Source: Armatimonadota bacterium
GTDB taxonomy: Bacteria > Armatimonadota > Fervidibacteria > Fervidibacterales > Fervidibacteraceae
Direction: 5' to 3'
Assembly: GCA_026419315.1 (NCBI GenBank)
Contig: JANZZQ010000001.1
Span: 1 to 33,296, forward strand
Length of the DNA: 33,296 bases
The notes under the pieces were generated by a model. The model saw only the letters and a list, made by a program, of their open reading frames with translations, ran no database searches and had not been told where the DNA came from. Positions 17,591 through 25,649 of the stretch are shown in pieces. The position numbers and the translations under genes are program-made. Positions within the stretch are counted from its first letter, which is position 1; every line of letters begins with the position of its first letter.

Positions 17591-18130
17591 TCACTTGCCT
17601 TTTGTTGTTCCTTTCGGTGCAGGCTCTTTCAATGCTGCATCAATTGCCTTCTTCAGGCTCTTGACATCAAAACCTCCATACCAGTATCGGATTTTACCGT
17701 CACGGCCGATGACCACATTGACCGGCAGCCCCTCAACTTGGTAAGCCTCAGCGACTTTGCTTCTCTTCTCTGGGTCATAGGCGACGGTGTAGGTGATTTT
17801 GGTCTTTTGGGCGAACATTTTCGCCATTTTCAGCGGGTCTCCTTCTGCCCAAACCGAAACGCCCAAAACGACCAAGCCTTTGGCTTTGTGTGCCTGCCAA
17901 AACTCCTTCTCCAAACGCGGAGCCTCCGCGCTGCACTCAAATCACCAGTGAGAGAAGAAATTCAGCAGGACAACCTTGCCCTTCAAATCGGCAAGCCTGA
18001 CTTTCTTGCCGTCAATTGTTGGCAAGGTGAAGTCGGGAGCGGGTTTGCCGACCAGCGATGATTGCTTTTGCTGAGCCACCAACGAGGCAACTAAAATTGA
18101 ACTTGCCGCAAACAAGGCAGTTGCCCTCAT
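17591..18130 (-). CDS. Selenocysteine-containing TlpA/ResA-like thioredoxin (UGA recoded)
   Basis: Read through the UGA at 17944-17942 this is a 179-residue exported thioredoxin-like protein with Sec at residue 63. A signal peptide (MRATALFAASSILVASLVAQQ) without a lipobox Cys is followed by APDFTLPTIDGKKV, GKVVLLNFFSHW, UGA, FECSAEAPRLEKEF and a cis-Pro loop EGLPVNVVIG. The active site is therefore U-F-E-C rather than the usual C-x-x-C. The ATG at 18130 overlaps the TGA stop of hemA (ATGA) and follows GGAGGTT by about 8 nt, so translation is probably coupled to hemA. The same GGC-loop hairpin follows the UGA as in the paralogue. A standard caller would split it into 17942-18130 and 17591-17914. 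Family members reduce cytochrome c apoprotein or other envelope disulfides. Confidence 0.85.
17915..17931 (-). promoter_or_regulatory. Candidate bacterial SECIS hairpin of selenoprotein 2
   Basis: GCGCGGA pairs with UCCGCGU around GGC; the base of the stem is G-U where the paralogue has A-U. The first loop G is again 18 nt after the UGA (17944-17942). Position, loop and most of the stem are the same as in selenoprotein 1, although the bases between UGA and stem differ. Confidence 0.7.
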
Positions 18131-19419
18131 TTGTCCTGAACCTCCTTTGAAGATTTTTCTCGCGAACTTTCGTCAATTGCAAACAACTTTTCAGCTGCTT
18201 CTATGATGCCGTCGGAGTGAGCCAACTGTTTGATGCGTCGCAGCGGTGCATCCAAAATCCACATTGTCAAAGCGCGAACTTTTGCGGCGATGGTTTGTTT
18301 CTCGTCCTCGCTTAAGTTGGGCAACTCGTTGAAAATCTCCTCCAAAGTTTGTTGAGCCTTCTGCTGGGTTTCTTTCAGGATATGAACTATAAGGGGCTTT
18401 GCTTTCCGCTCGCCCAACCATACGACAAAGTTTCTCAACTCGTGTTCTATCAGCGACTCAACCTTCGGGACCTCCTTCCGCCGCTCTTCCAAGTATTCCT
18501 GCACGACCTGCTCAAGGTCGTCAATGTCAAAAAGGAAGACATTGTCAAGTTCACCCGCTTCAGGGTCAATGTTTCTGGGAACAGCGATGTCGATGAGGAA
18601 TAACGGTCTATATCGGCGTTGACGGATCGCATTAGCTACCATCGTTTTTGTCAAGATGTAATGTTGTGCTCCCGTTGAAGCGATAATGATGTCGGCTCTT
18701 GGAAGGGTCTTTGCGAGTTCGTCAAAGGGGATAACTTGTCCTCCCAGTTTCGATGCAAGTTCCTCGGCTCGGCTTAAAGTTCGGTTGCAGACGAGCAGTT
18801 GTTTTGCCCCTGCTTGGACCAGCGCCTTAGCGGTATCGGTTCCCATCTCCCCAGCGCCGACGAGTAAAACCGTGCAAGTTTGCAAGTTAGCGAAAATGTG
18901 CTTTGCAAGTTCAACTGCGGCTCCGCCAACGGACATGGCTCCTTTGCTGATTCCCGTTTCGGCTCGTGCCCTCTTGCCAACTTTGATAGCCCGCCTGAAA
19001 AGTTCGCCCAAGTAAGTGCCAACAGCACCTAACTTTTGTGCTTCTTCGTATGCGTCTTTAACTTGCCCCAAAATCTGGGTTTCGCCCAACATCATTGAAT
19101 CAAGCCCGCAAGCGACCCTAAACAAGTGTCTTGCGGCTTCTTGGTCTTGGTATGCGTAAAACCGACTTTCCAACTCTTCCGCAGTGATGCCGAAAAAGGA
19201 AAGCCACAATGCAAGCAACTTGCTTTCGGAAATTCGTTCGCGGGTTGCAGCGTAAACTTCTGTGCGGTTGCAAGTTGAAAGCAAAACAACCTCATCAATG
19301 CCGTTGGCGAGAAAATAGTTGTAAGCGGTTGGCAAACAGTCTTCCGAGAACGCAACTTTTTCCCTTACCTCAACCGGCGCCACTTTGTGGTTTGTGCCGA
19401 CGACGAGAATGTGCATCAT
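18127..19419 (-). CDS. hemA: Glutamyl-tRNA reductase
   Basis: NADPH-dependent reduction of Glu-tRNA(Glu) to glutamate 1-semialdehyde, the first step of C5 tetrapyrrole synthesis. The 430-residue length and motifs are typical: GTNHKVAPVEVREK at the N-terminus, the catalytic Cys50 in LLSTCNRTEVY, CGLDSMMLGETQILGQVKDAY, GISKGAMSVGGAAVELAK, and the Rossmann VLLVGAGEMG. The C-terminal dimerisation helices (residues 320-430) are present. The start is ATG at 19419 with GGAG 7 nt upstream; ATG at 19416 is an alternative. Its TGA stop overlaps the start of the Sec-TlpA gene, which also shows that UGA is a normal stop here. Transcription probably starts at the promoter at 19521-19549. Confidence 0.95.
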   Translation of the reverse strand: MMHILVVGTNHKVAPVEVREKVAFSEDCLPTAYNYFLANGIDEVVLLSTCNRTEVYAATRERISESKLLALWLSFFGITAEELESRFYAYQDQEAARHLFRVACGLDSMMLGETQILGQVKDAYEEAQKLGAVGTYLGELFRRAIKVGKRARAETGISKGAMSVGGAAVELAKHIFANLQTCTVLLVGAGEMGTDTAKALVQAGAKQLLVCNRTLSRAEELASKLGGQVIPFDELAKTLPRADIIIASTGAQHYILTKTMVANAIRQRRYRPLFLIDIAVPRNIDPEAGELDNVFLFDIDDLEQVVQEYLEERRKEVPKVESLIEHELRNFVVWLGERKAKPLIVHILKETQQKAQQTLEEIFNELPNLSEDEKQTIAAKVRALTMWILDAPLRRIKQLAHSDGIIEAAEKLFAIDESSREKSSKEVQDK

Positions 19420-19520
19420 GGCTCATCTCCAACCGAAAAGTGAACATTGCCTATGAACCAAGTCTGCACCACTCGGTTTGAAAACCGGCGTGCCTGTAAC
19501 CATCCCTGAAGCGCCCCCAA

Positions 19521-19549
19521 ATGATACAAGTTGTTCAGTTTCCTCTCAA
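19521..19549 (-). promoter_or_regulatory. Sigma-70-type promoter for hemA and the Sec-TlpA genes
   Basis: TTGAGA (-35, 19549-19544) and TATCAT (-10, 19526-19521) are separated by exactly 17 bp, a close match to the vegetative consensus on the correct strand. Transcription would start near 19514 and leave a leader of about 95 nt, which contains the short palindrome CGGTTTTCAAACCG. Confidence 0.6.
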
Positions 19550-19777
19550 GCAGTGTCAGGAACTGCCCAACGCTGCATCTTTTTGAACCGTCAAGCCAAC
19601 AATTGTCATGGCAGTTTGCTTTGCAACGAAAATTCCACGTTACCCGCAACCCTCTGCGCAATTTGAACAAATGATGTTCATTTTTTCGCCTTCCACGGCG
19701 TTTCCCGACTATGGCGACTCGTTTCTTCTTTCAGAAAACCCATTCAGTATTGTGAGGCAAAAGGCACGGAAAGGGCA

Positions 19778-19794
19778 TTGGGGAAGACCCCCAA
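19778..19794 (-). terminator. Hairpin downstream of cinA
   Basis: TTGGGG and CCCCAA form a 6-bp stem with a 5-nt loop about 60 bp after the cinA stop. No U-run follows on the minus strand, so it is only a candidate. Confidence 0.3.
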
Positions 19795-19856
19795 AATTAC
19801 AGGCTTTACCTCAGCACCGACCTTCCGACAAACCTGAAGGGGATTGAGTTTGAACC

Positions 19857-21098
19857 TTATTTCCGCCTTTGCTCGAGGGCTTTGAGAACTTGAACCAAAG
19901 CGAGGTAAGCGGCACGCTCGCGAATTTGCTGTCTTGTGCCGCGAAGTTGAAAGCGTTCAACTTGGGTTTCTGTGGGGGTGCTGACAGCGATGAAAACAGT
20001 CCCGATGGGCTTATCGGGTTCGCCACCTGTCGGACCTGCATAGCCGGTTGTGGAGACACCGATGTGTGCTTTCAACCTCACCCGAACTTGATTTGCCATC
20101 CATTTTGCGCAAGTTTCGCTTACTTCGCCTTCCTTTTCCAAAACTTCCCAAGGAATGCCGAGCAGGTGCATCTTGACAGCATTGCAATAGGCGACTATCC
20201 CGCCCCGGACGTATTGACTACTACCGGGCACATTGATTAACGTTGAGCAAACTAAGCCGCCAGTGATCGATTCAGCGGTTGCGATTGTCAGCTTGAGCGC
20301 TTTCAACTTCTCACCCACTAAAACTTCAATTGGCTCATCTCCGACAGCGATTAGCCACTTGCCGACTTTTTCGCGGACTTTCGCTTCCATCTCGTCCAAC
20401 AGGGCGTTTGCTTTCTCCTCGTTTTGTGCTTTCGCTGCGATTCTGAGCCAAACTTCTCCGGGCTTGACCAATGTCCCCAGGGTTGGGTTACCGCTTTGCA
20501 TTAACTCGCCCAACTGGTCCGTCAAGGAAGATTCACCGATGCCAGAGAACCTGAGAATCCTCAACTTCAAAACTTCGCCAGAAATTTTCCTTTGCAACCG
20601 CGGGATGACTTCCCGTTCAAACATCGCCTCCACTTCGGCGGGGACGCCGGGCAAGGCTATTGCGATTTTGCCTTCCTTTTCCATCCAAATGCCGGGGGCG
20701 GTCCCAACCGGGTTGGGCAACCAATTGGCTCCCTCCGGCAAATCTGCTTGTTTGAGCAAGGTTTGCGAAGGCGTTATGCCCCGTTGGAGCAACAAATTTG
20801 ACAACCACTTTTCCGCTTCGGAATGGCGAACCAACCGAACCCCAAAAGCATCGGCTATGCCCAAAGCGGTCACATCATCCGGGGTAGGTCCAAGCCCCCC
20901 AGTGAGTAAAACGATGTCAGCCCTTGACAGCGCTTCGCGCACAGCACCAGCAATGCGCTGGGGATTGTCGCCAACGGTCAAACGACGATAAAGGTCTATT
21001 CCCAACTTGGCGAGTTGTTGCGAGAGGTAGACCGAGTTTGTGTCAACTACTTGACCGAGCAGCAATTCCGTGCCCACGCTTATGATTTCGGCTGTCAT
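19857..21098 (-). CDS. cinA: CinA-like protein (competence/damage-inducible; NMN amidohydrolase domain)
   Basis: A 413-residue full-length CinA. The N-terminal MoaB/MogA-like domain (MTAEIISVGTELLLGQVVDTN, LTGGLGPTPDD) often has ADP-ribose pyrophosphatase activity. The C-terminal domain (TIATAESITGGLVCSTLINVPGSS cut here to the core TIATAESITGGLV, plus STTGYAGPTGG) is the PncC-type NMN deamidase. The start is ATG at 21098, 8 nt after GGGGAGG. An upstream in-frame ATG at 21119 overlaps the stop of the preceding secreted-protein gene, but it lies before that ribosome site. It is the last gene of the outer-membrane run and is likely involved in pyridine-nucleotide recycling. Confidence 0.93.
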   Translation of the reverse strand: MTAEIISVGTELLLGQVVDTNSVYLSQQLAKLGIDLYRRLTVGDNPQRIAGAVREALSRADIVLLTGGLGPTPDDVTALGIADAFGVRLVRHSEAEKWLSNLLLQRGITPSQTLLKQADLPEGANWLPNPVGTAPGIWMEKEGKIAIALPGVPAEVEAMFEREVIPRLQRKISGEVLKLRILRFSGIGESSLTDQLGELMQSGNPTLGTLVKPGEVWLRIAAKAQNEEKANALLDEMEAKVREKVGKWLIAVGDEPIEVLVGEKLKALKLTIATAESITGGLVCSTLINVPGSSQYVRGGIVAYCNAVKMHLLGIPWEVLEKEGEVSETCAKWMANQVRVRLKAHIGVSTTGYAGPTGGEPDKPIGTVFIAVSTPTETQVERFQLRGTRQQIRERAAYLALVQVLKALEQRRK

Positions 21099-21115
21099 GG
21101 TTTTTGCCTCCCCTG

Positions 21116-22903
21116 TCATTGCGTTCGCGCAACAATTTGGATTGGATAAAAGGAGCCGGCAGATGGAACGGTGATAACGTTGACAGTTCTCGTCTGGTTC
21201 GGTTGGAGCGTAAACTCATGAATCACGTGCTCGTCGTATGGACGGAGCAAGGGCAGCTCAACCAGCTTATCGTTAACCAAAAAAGCGCCTCGCACCACAC
21301 CACCGGCAGGCTCAACGACAACCTGGGCTTTCCATGAGCGACCGGTTGGGTTGACAAATTTGATTGTGACCTTGTAAAGGACACCGTAGTTTCCGTGAAG
21401 GGTCTTCCCTTTGAGCGGGTTCTTAAGACCGAATCGCCCAACACTTATGAAGTTCCAATTTTTGCCAGCGACGTGAGTCTCCTCAACGTTCTGGATAGGC
21501 TTAGGGTAGGGGGGAGGGTCACCAACCCCGGTTAGCGCTTCAACAAGCAAAGTTCCTGTCAACAGCTCGGTCTTAGGGGGTGCTATTGGAAGCGCAACAA
21601 CCCTATAACCTACACCTGCAACTTCCTCGAGTCTCGCTTCAACCAAGGCACTTGCTGTGTCGCGAGGTCTGAGCCCGAACCTCAAAAGCCGGTAAATACT
21701 TTGAGGCGGCAAGTGAATACGGATGGCGGCGTCGTAAAGCAAGGAATGCAAATAAGACGATGTTGCGTCGTGCCCGCACCTCAATTCGCTCTCTTGTGGA
21801 TTGCCGTAACCGAACCTGACGAGCAAAGGCACCCAATTGTCTTCAGTGTTGTGGAACTCAAAGACCAACCAAGCAGGACGGTTTACCCCGTTGCGGTGGT
21901 GAACCATGAACCGCATTGTTTGAGACGGTTGCAAAAGACCACGACACAAGACCCGGAACTCTTGGAAAGTTTCGGGGTCATTGCTTATAACGAGCAAATC
22001 CGCTTCGCCCAAAGATTGGGGGAAGGACTGGAGCGGGACATTCACGATTTCATCCAGGGGCAAAAGTTGTTCACCCATCGCTTGAATTCGCCACTGGTAG
22101 GTTGTGTTGGTGGAAAGGAGACTGACAGAATCGTTAACCGGGAACAAAGTCCAACGAGCACCCAATCGGACATCCAAAGTCCTCATAACAGCGTTCTCCA
22201 CAGCCTCACGAACCATCGCGGCACTGACTTGGGCTCCTCTCACCCACGCGACAGGCTTGTTCTTCCAAGTAGCGGCTCGGTAAAGAACTCGGAAAGGCAA
22301 CCGAATTCCAACTGTCCCCTTGACGATCCTTAATACCCCAGCGCCCGCGTCGATACCGGTGAGGGTGATCGAACGACCATCGGGGTTCACCTTCAGTTTC
22401 AAAAGTTCAGGCGGTATGGCTTCAACTTGTATTGAACCTTCAGCGGTTCCAAACAACTGAACGGTTGTGCTCTCCCCAACGGGGACCACAAGTTCCGTCA
22501 ACTGGACAGCCAACCAGCGCCATCCAAAAACTTCCCTCAACCTTTGTGCCCAATGCTCCGCCAAAGCCTTGGTATCGCTGCGAGCAGAGCGGGCAACTTG
22601 GTGAGTTACTGTCAAAATGGGTTCGTTGTTGACAGTTATGTTGAATCCTCCTTGAACTTGAACGATAGCGATTGCTTCGGGCTTCGTCCCTTGCCACAGA
22701 AGCTGATTTAGCCTTTCAGCAATTTGCTGAACTTGCGAGACCGCATCTTGGCCTCGCCAACGCAAAATCGTTTGTCCAGCCGCCCTTAATTCAGCCATAT
22801 CGTCGCTAACTTTTTGAGCCTCAAATTTCCAACTGACGGTCCAATTTTGTCGGTCAAACCCAAAGCAACAGACAGCAAAAATCGCTGATAGCATAACCAG
22901 CAA
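21116..22903 (-). CDS. Large secreted protein of unknown function
   Basis: About 595 residues, not recognised. The N-terminus LLVMLSAIFAVCCFGF looks like a signal peptide. Segments: alpha/beta region (30-130), a beta-rich part (about 140-215, VVPVGESTTVQLFGTAEG followed by a bacterial Ig/BIG-like pattern), a SAF-like stretch (WVRGAQVSAAMVREAVENAV), and a C-terminal beta region ending in FYPIQIVART. The first start codon is unclear. The ORF begins at TTG 22903, but the strong GAAGGAGGTG site lies 16 nt before it and 10 nt before an in-frame CTG at 22909; ATG at 22894 is also possible. It lies between lpxD and cinA in the same direction, which suggests an envelope role. Confidence 0.7.
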   Translation of the reverse strand: MLVMLSAIFAVCCFGFDRQNWTVSWKFEAQKVSDDMAELRAAGQTILRWRGQDAVSQVQQIAERLNQLLWQGTKPEAIAIVQVQGGFNITVNNEPILTVTHQVARSARSDTKALAEHWAQRLREVFGWRWLAVQLTELVVPVGESTTVQLFGTAEGSIQVEAIPPELLKLKVNPDGRSITLTGIDAGAGVLRIVKGTVGIRLPFRVLYRAATWKNKPVAWVRGAQVSAAMVREAVENAVMRTLDVRLGARWTLFPVNDSVSLLSTNTTYQWRIQAMGEQLLPLDEIVNVPLQSFPQSLGEADLLVISNDPETFQEFRVLCRGLLQPSQTMRFMVHHRNGVNRPAWLVFEFHNTEDNWVPLLVRFGYGNPQESELRCGHDATSSYLHSLLYDAAIRIHLPPQSIYRLLRFGLRPRDTASALVEARLEEVAGVGYRVVALPIAPPKTELLTGTLLVEALTGVGDPPPYPKPIQNVEETHVAGKNWNFISVGRFGLKNPLKGKTLHGNYGVLYKVTIKFVNPTGRSWKAQVVVEPAGGVVRGAFLVNDKLVELPLLRPYDEHVIHEFTLQPNQTRTVNVITVPSAGSFYPIQIVARTQ

Positions 22904-22960
22904 CCTCAGCGCTTTTGCACCTCCTTCAAAATTTTTCAGCTCGGCAAGGGCTTAGCCTTT

Positions 22961-24028
22961 TCAAAATGACCGATCTTGCGAACGGGTTTCTCTCTCTAAA
23001 GCTTCAACTCGCTGTGAGATTTGCCGAAGCAATTTTAAGGCATCTGGGAGTTCATTCAACGCCGCTTCAATTCTCAACCATTGCATCCTCGTGCGTGCTG
23101 GGTAGCCAGCCCACTGGGTTTTCGGCGGTGCGTCGTTCATCAAGCCGGATTTGGCGAGCAAAGCTGCTCCGTCGCCAATTTGGACATGGTCAGCAATCCC
23201 GACTTGACCGCCCATCACCACTCCGCTGCCGACTCGAACGCTCCCCGAAAGTCCTACTTGTCCCGCCAAAACGCAATGGGAACCTAAAACACAGTTATGG
23301 GCAATTTGGACGAGATTGTCAATTTTTGTCCCCTTGCCGATCCTCGTCTCGCCCAAAGTTGCCCGGTCAATGCAAACGTTTGCTCCTATCTCAACATCGT
23401 CCTCAATCACAACTGTCCCAACTTGAGGAACCCTTCGGTGTCGTTCGCCATCCCAAACGAAACCGAAACCTTCCTTGCCAATCACCGCACCAGCGTGAAT
23501 GACCACTCGGTCACCGATTGTCACATTGTCGTAAATCGTGACATGTGGGTGGATGCGACATTGAGAGCCAATTCGAACACGCTTGCCAATGTAAGCGTGC
23601 GGATAGATAATCGTTCCATCACCTATCAAAGTGCCGTCGCCAACGATAGCGTAATCTCCGATAAACACCCCAGCCCCCAACTGAACGTTTTCGCCAACGA
23701 TTGCTGTTCGGCTAATTCCCGGTGGGAAAGTTTCTGGTGGGAACAAAGTTTCAAGCAAAACAGCCATCGCCAAGCGGGGATTTGCGACGAGGACGAGGGG
23801 TTTCTCCGGGCGAGCGAATTCCCGTGAAGTAACAACCGCTGTCGCTTGACTGGAGAAGGCTTGTTCGGCGAAAGTTTTTGACCAAACGAAAACCAAATCC
23901 CCGGGTTGAGCGGTTTGAGGCTCGCTCAACCCGGATATGAGGGTTTCCGGGTCTCCAACCAATTCGCCATTAACAATTTCGCAAATGAGTCGCAAAGGTA
24001 GGGGTGAAGGGAAGTTTGTCCGAGCCAT
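22961..24028 (-). CDS. lpxD: UDP-3-O-acylglucosamine N-acyltransferase
   Basis: LpxD adds the N-linked acyl chain in lipid A synthesis. The 355-residue protein has the N-terminal uridine-binding domain (residues 10-100, GELVGDPETLISGL). A left-handed beta-helix of hexapeptide repeats follows (110-300) with the catalytic His244 in NLVQIAHNC. Downstream are the family's GQVGLSGS and GGQVGIADH segments, a KSGLMNDAPPK loop, and the coiled C-terminal helix (ALKLLRQISQRVEALE). GAGG lies 7 nt before the ATG. Its presence strongly implies lipid A-type outer-membrane lipid. It follows the OmpH-like genes, as in the classic bamA-skp-lpxD order. Confidence 0.95.
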   Translation of the reverse strand: MARTNFPSPLPLRLICEIVNGELVGDPETLISGLSEPQTAQPGDLVFVWSKTFAEQAFSSQATAVVTSREFARPEKPLVLVANPRLAMAVLLETLFPPETFPPGISRTAIVGENVQLGAGVFIGDYAIVGDGTLIGDGTIIYPHAYIGKRVRIGSQCRIHPHVTIYDNVTIGDRVVIHAGAVIGKEGFGFVWDGERHRRVPQVGTVVIEDDVEIGANVCIDRATLGETRIGKGTKIDNLVQIAHNCVLGSHCVLAGQVGLSGSVRVGSGVVMGGQVGIADHVQIGDGAALLAKSGLMNDAPPKTQWAGYPARTRMQWLRIEAALNELPDALKLLRQISQRVEALERETRSQDRSF

Positions 24029-24037
24029 TTCACTGCC

Positions 24038-24922
24038 TCACTCCTTCACCTGAAAGCTTTTGAGCCATTGCTGCCACGCCCTCTTGACTTCGTTAGTGGC
24101 ATCTGGCAGTTTTGAATGGGGCGAAAAAGTGACCTTCCATCCCCTTCGCTTTGCGTAGGCGACGGCAAAGCTCTTCGCCGCTTCAAACGCAATTGAGCGC
24201 AATGTCGTTACAGCATTACCGCTAAGCGGTCGCAAACTCGAATCGTCAATGTCCGAGATTTGAACCTGTAAAGTTTGCCTTGATGGGAAAAGCGAGGGTG
24301 AGGTAAGGTCAAGAATCCTTTGCGGATCAGTCAAAGGCAGAGGCGGTGTCAATTCAAATCCTTGTGCCGGCGAGATCGGGATGAGAATCGGTTGAGAGAT
24401 AATAGGTGGCGACTCAAGCTCTGCATCTAACTCCCGCTTACGCTGTTCCAAGGCAGCCTTTTCCTCAGGTGAAAGCATGTCTGCGAAGGAGAGCCTTAAG
24501 TTGAGCCTAACCCGTTCAGCTGCCTGCCTTTCCCCCTGTTGAACTCTAAACTTCCAACGGGCGACGGGATCTGTGAGTGGCAAAGGCGGTAAAAGCAAAT
24601 GCATCTGCCAAGCCAAAATTTGCTTTTGCTTCCTTTGCAGCAACTCTAACTCGTTCGTCCACTTCCTTTTTTGTTCTTCAAACCAGTCGGCTAGTTGACC
24701 GCCCTGCAACGTTGGGGCAGGCATAGTCAAATCCGGCAAGGGAAGGATGCGGGGGGACCAGGTCAAGACACTGGGTTTGGGCTTGCGGTTGATAAAGTCT
24801 ACCAGTTGCCATGCTGGGTGGAGCGTTGCCAATCGTTCCAAGTCAACGAAAACGGCGTCTTGACTGTGGGAATCGCTGATGGCGAAGAAAAACAAAGCGA
24901 GCATCCATTTTCGTCGCACCAT
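24038..24922 (-). CDS. Exported protein of unknown function, OmpH-like position
   Basis: 294 residues from ATG at 24922, whose A is shared with the TGA of the upstream gene (TGATG); a GTG at 24925 is also possible. A short signal peptide (MVRRKWMLALFFFA) precedes VFVDLERLATLHPAWQ, which recalls the start of OmpH/Skp. A charged helical section (ADWFEEQKRKWTNELELLQRK) is also Skp-like, but the middle is proline-rich (PPLPLTDP occurs twice) and the C-terminus differs. I treat it as a diverged periplasmic protein of the same array. There are no clear catalytic motifs. Confidence 0.65.
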   Translation of the reverse strand: MVRRKWMLALFFFAISDSHSQDAVFVDLERLATLHPAWQLVDFINRKPKPSVLTWSPRILPLPDLTMPAPTLQGGQLADWFEEQKRKWTNELELLQRKQKQILAWQMHLLLPPLPLTDPVARWKFRVQQGERQAAERVRLNLRLSFADMLSPEEKAALEQRKRELDAELESPPIISQPILIPISPAQGFELTPPLPLTDPQRILDLTSPSLFPSRQTLQVQISDIDDSSLRPLSGNAVTTLRSIAFEAAKSFAVAYAKRRGWKVTFSPHSKLPDATNEVKRAWQQWLKSFQVKE

Positions 24923-25632
24923 CACTGTTTCGCTTCCTTTTCCGTTTGTTTCTCCTCCTGCCCTTCATGCTCTCCCGATTGAAGGGCTTGAGTCAATTTA
25001 GAGAGAACCTCTTCGGTCACATCAATGAAGTCGCCGCGAACGAAATAAACGACGCTTTTGTCAAGCACCAGGTCAAGCCCTCGTTCATCGGCAACTTTCT
25101 TGACAGCCTGTTGGAGTTTTTCGTCGACGAGTTTGTTCAGTCGCTCTTCAACCCTTTTCATTTCTTCGTCCATCAAGTTTTTGAGTTGCTCGATTTCGGA
25201 CCTCGCCTCTTTCCAGATTTGAGTCAACTGCTCCAAACGAGCCCGCTCTTGAGGTGTGAGTTTATCTGGTTGGGTTTGTTGTAACCTTTGCAACTCCGCC
25301 TCCCGCTCAAGGGAAACTCTACGCAACTGCTGAATTTGCTGCTCTTCGCTTTTAGTCCGGTGAGGTCGGCTAAGCAGTCGCCTTAAATCCACCCATTCCA
25401 ACCCAGTCAGCATCAAGAAATTCTGTCTCAAGTTGATCAGTTCAAGGTATGCCCGTCGTTGCTCGTCGTAGACTCGCCTCAATTCGGCGATACTCTGAAC
25501 TTCTCTCGCCATGCGGGCACCGTTTAAAGCCCCAACTTTCAGTCCCCCTTGCACTGAGGAAGAGCTCCGCTGCCACAGGAGAAGTGTCAAGCAAAAACTG
25601 AGCAAAACCACCACAAACAGCGCCCGCTTCAT
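24922..25632 (-). CDS. OmpH/Skp-like periplasmic chaperone
   Basis: 236 residues: an uncleaved or signal helix (MKRALFVVVLLSFCLTLLLW), then long charged coiled coils (residues 50-180, QRRAYLELINLRQ and LEREAELQRLQQ) and a C-terminal beta-strand pair with GLDLVLDKSVVYF, the OmpH family end. OmpH/Skp chaperones hold unfolded outer-membrane proteins for BamA. The stop is shared with the next gene. GAGGTGAG precedes the ATG. Confidence 0.85.
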   Translation of the reverse strand: MKRALFVVVLLSFCLTLLLWQRSSSSVQGGLKVGALNGARMAREVQSIAELRRVYDEQRRAYLELINLRQNFLMLTGLEWVDLRRLLSRPHRTKSEEQQIQQLRRVSLEREAELQRLQQTQPDKLTPQERARLEQLTQIWKEARSEIEQLKNLMDEEMKRVEERLNKLVDEKLQQAVKKVADERGLDLVLDKSVVYFVRGDFIDVTEEVLSKLTQALQSGEHEGQEEKQTEKEAKQ

Positions 25633-25649
25633 GCTTTCTCACCTCAAGG

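Larger units (their letters stand above)
19420..19856. other. 437-bp gap upstream of hemA
   Basis: Holds the hemA promoter (19521-19549), a weak hairpin after cinA (19778-19794) and a leader of about 95 nt. A minus-strand 84-codon frame (19416-19670, TTG start) overlaps hemA's start codon, but it begins upstream of the promoter and is Cys/Trp/Arg-rich and not protein-like. No riboswitch core or RNA gene was recognised. Confidence 0.5.

Noticed and set aside
15854..18130. The two TGA-interrupted TlpA genes as pseudogenes or sequencing errors
   Set aside because: Both are interrupted at the same redox-Cys column, both frames stay intact to natural ends, and both carry the same downstream hairpin.
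15854..18130. UGA reassigned to Trp or Gly in this organism
   Set aside because: UGA ends several clear genes here, including galT, the 1011-residue kinase gene, hemA and hemX.
19416..19670. 84-codon frame overlapping the hemA start
   Set aside because: It begins upstream of the predicted hemA promoter and its residue composition is not protein-like.
20233..20991. 252-codon plus-strand frame opposite cinA
   Set aside because: Antisense to a clear CinA gene and Ser/Pro-rich.
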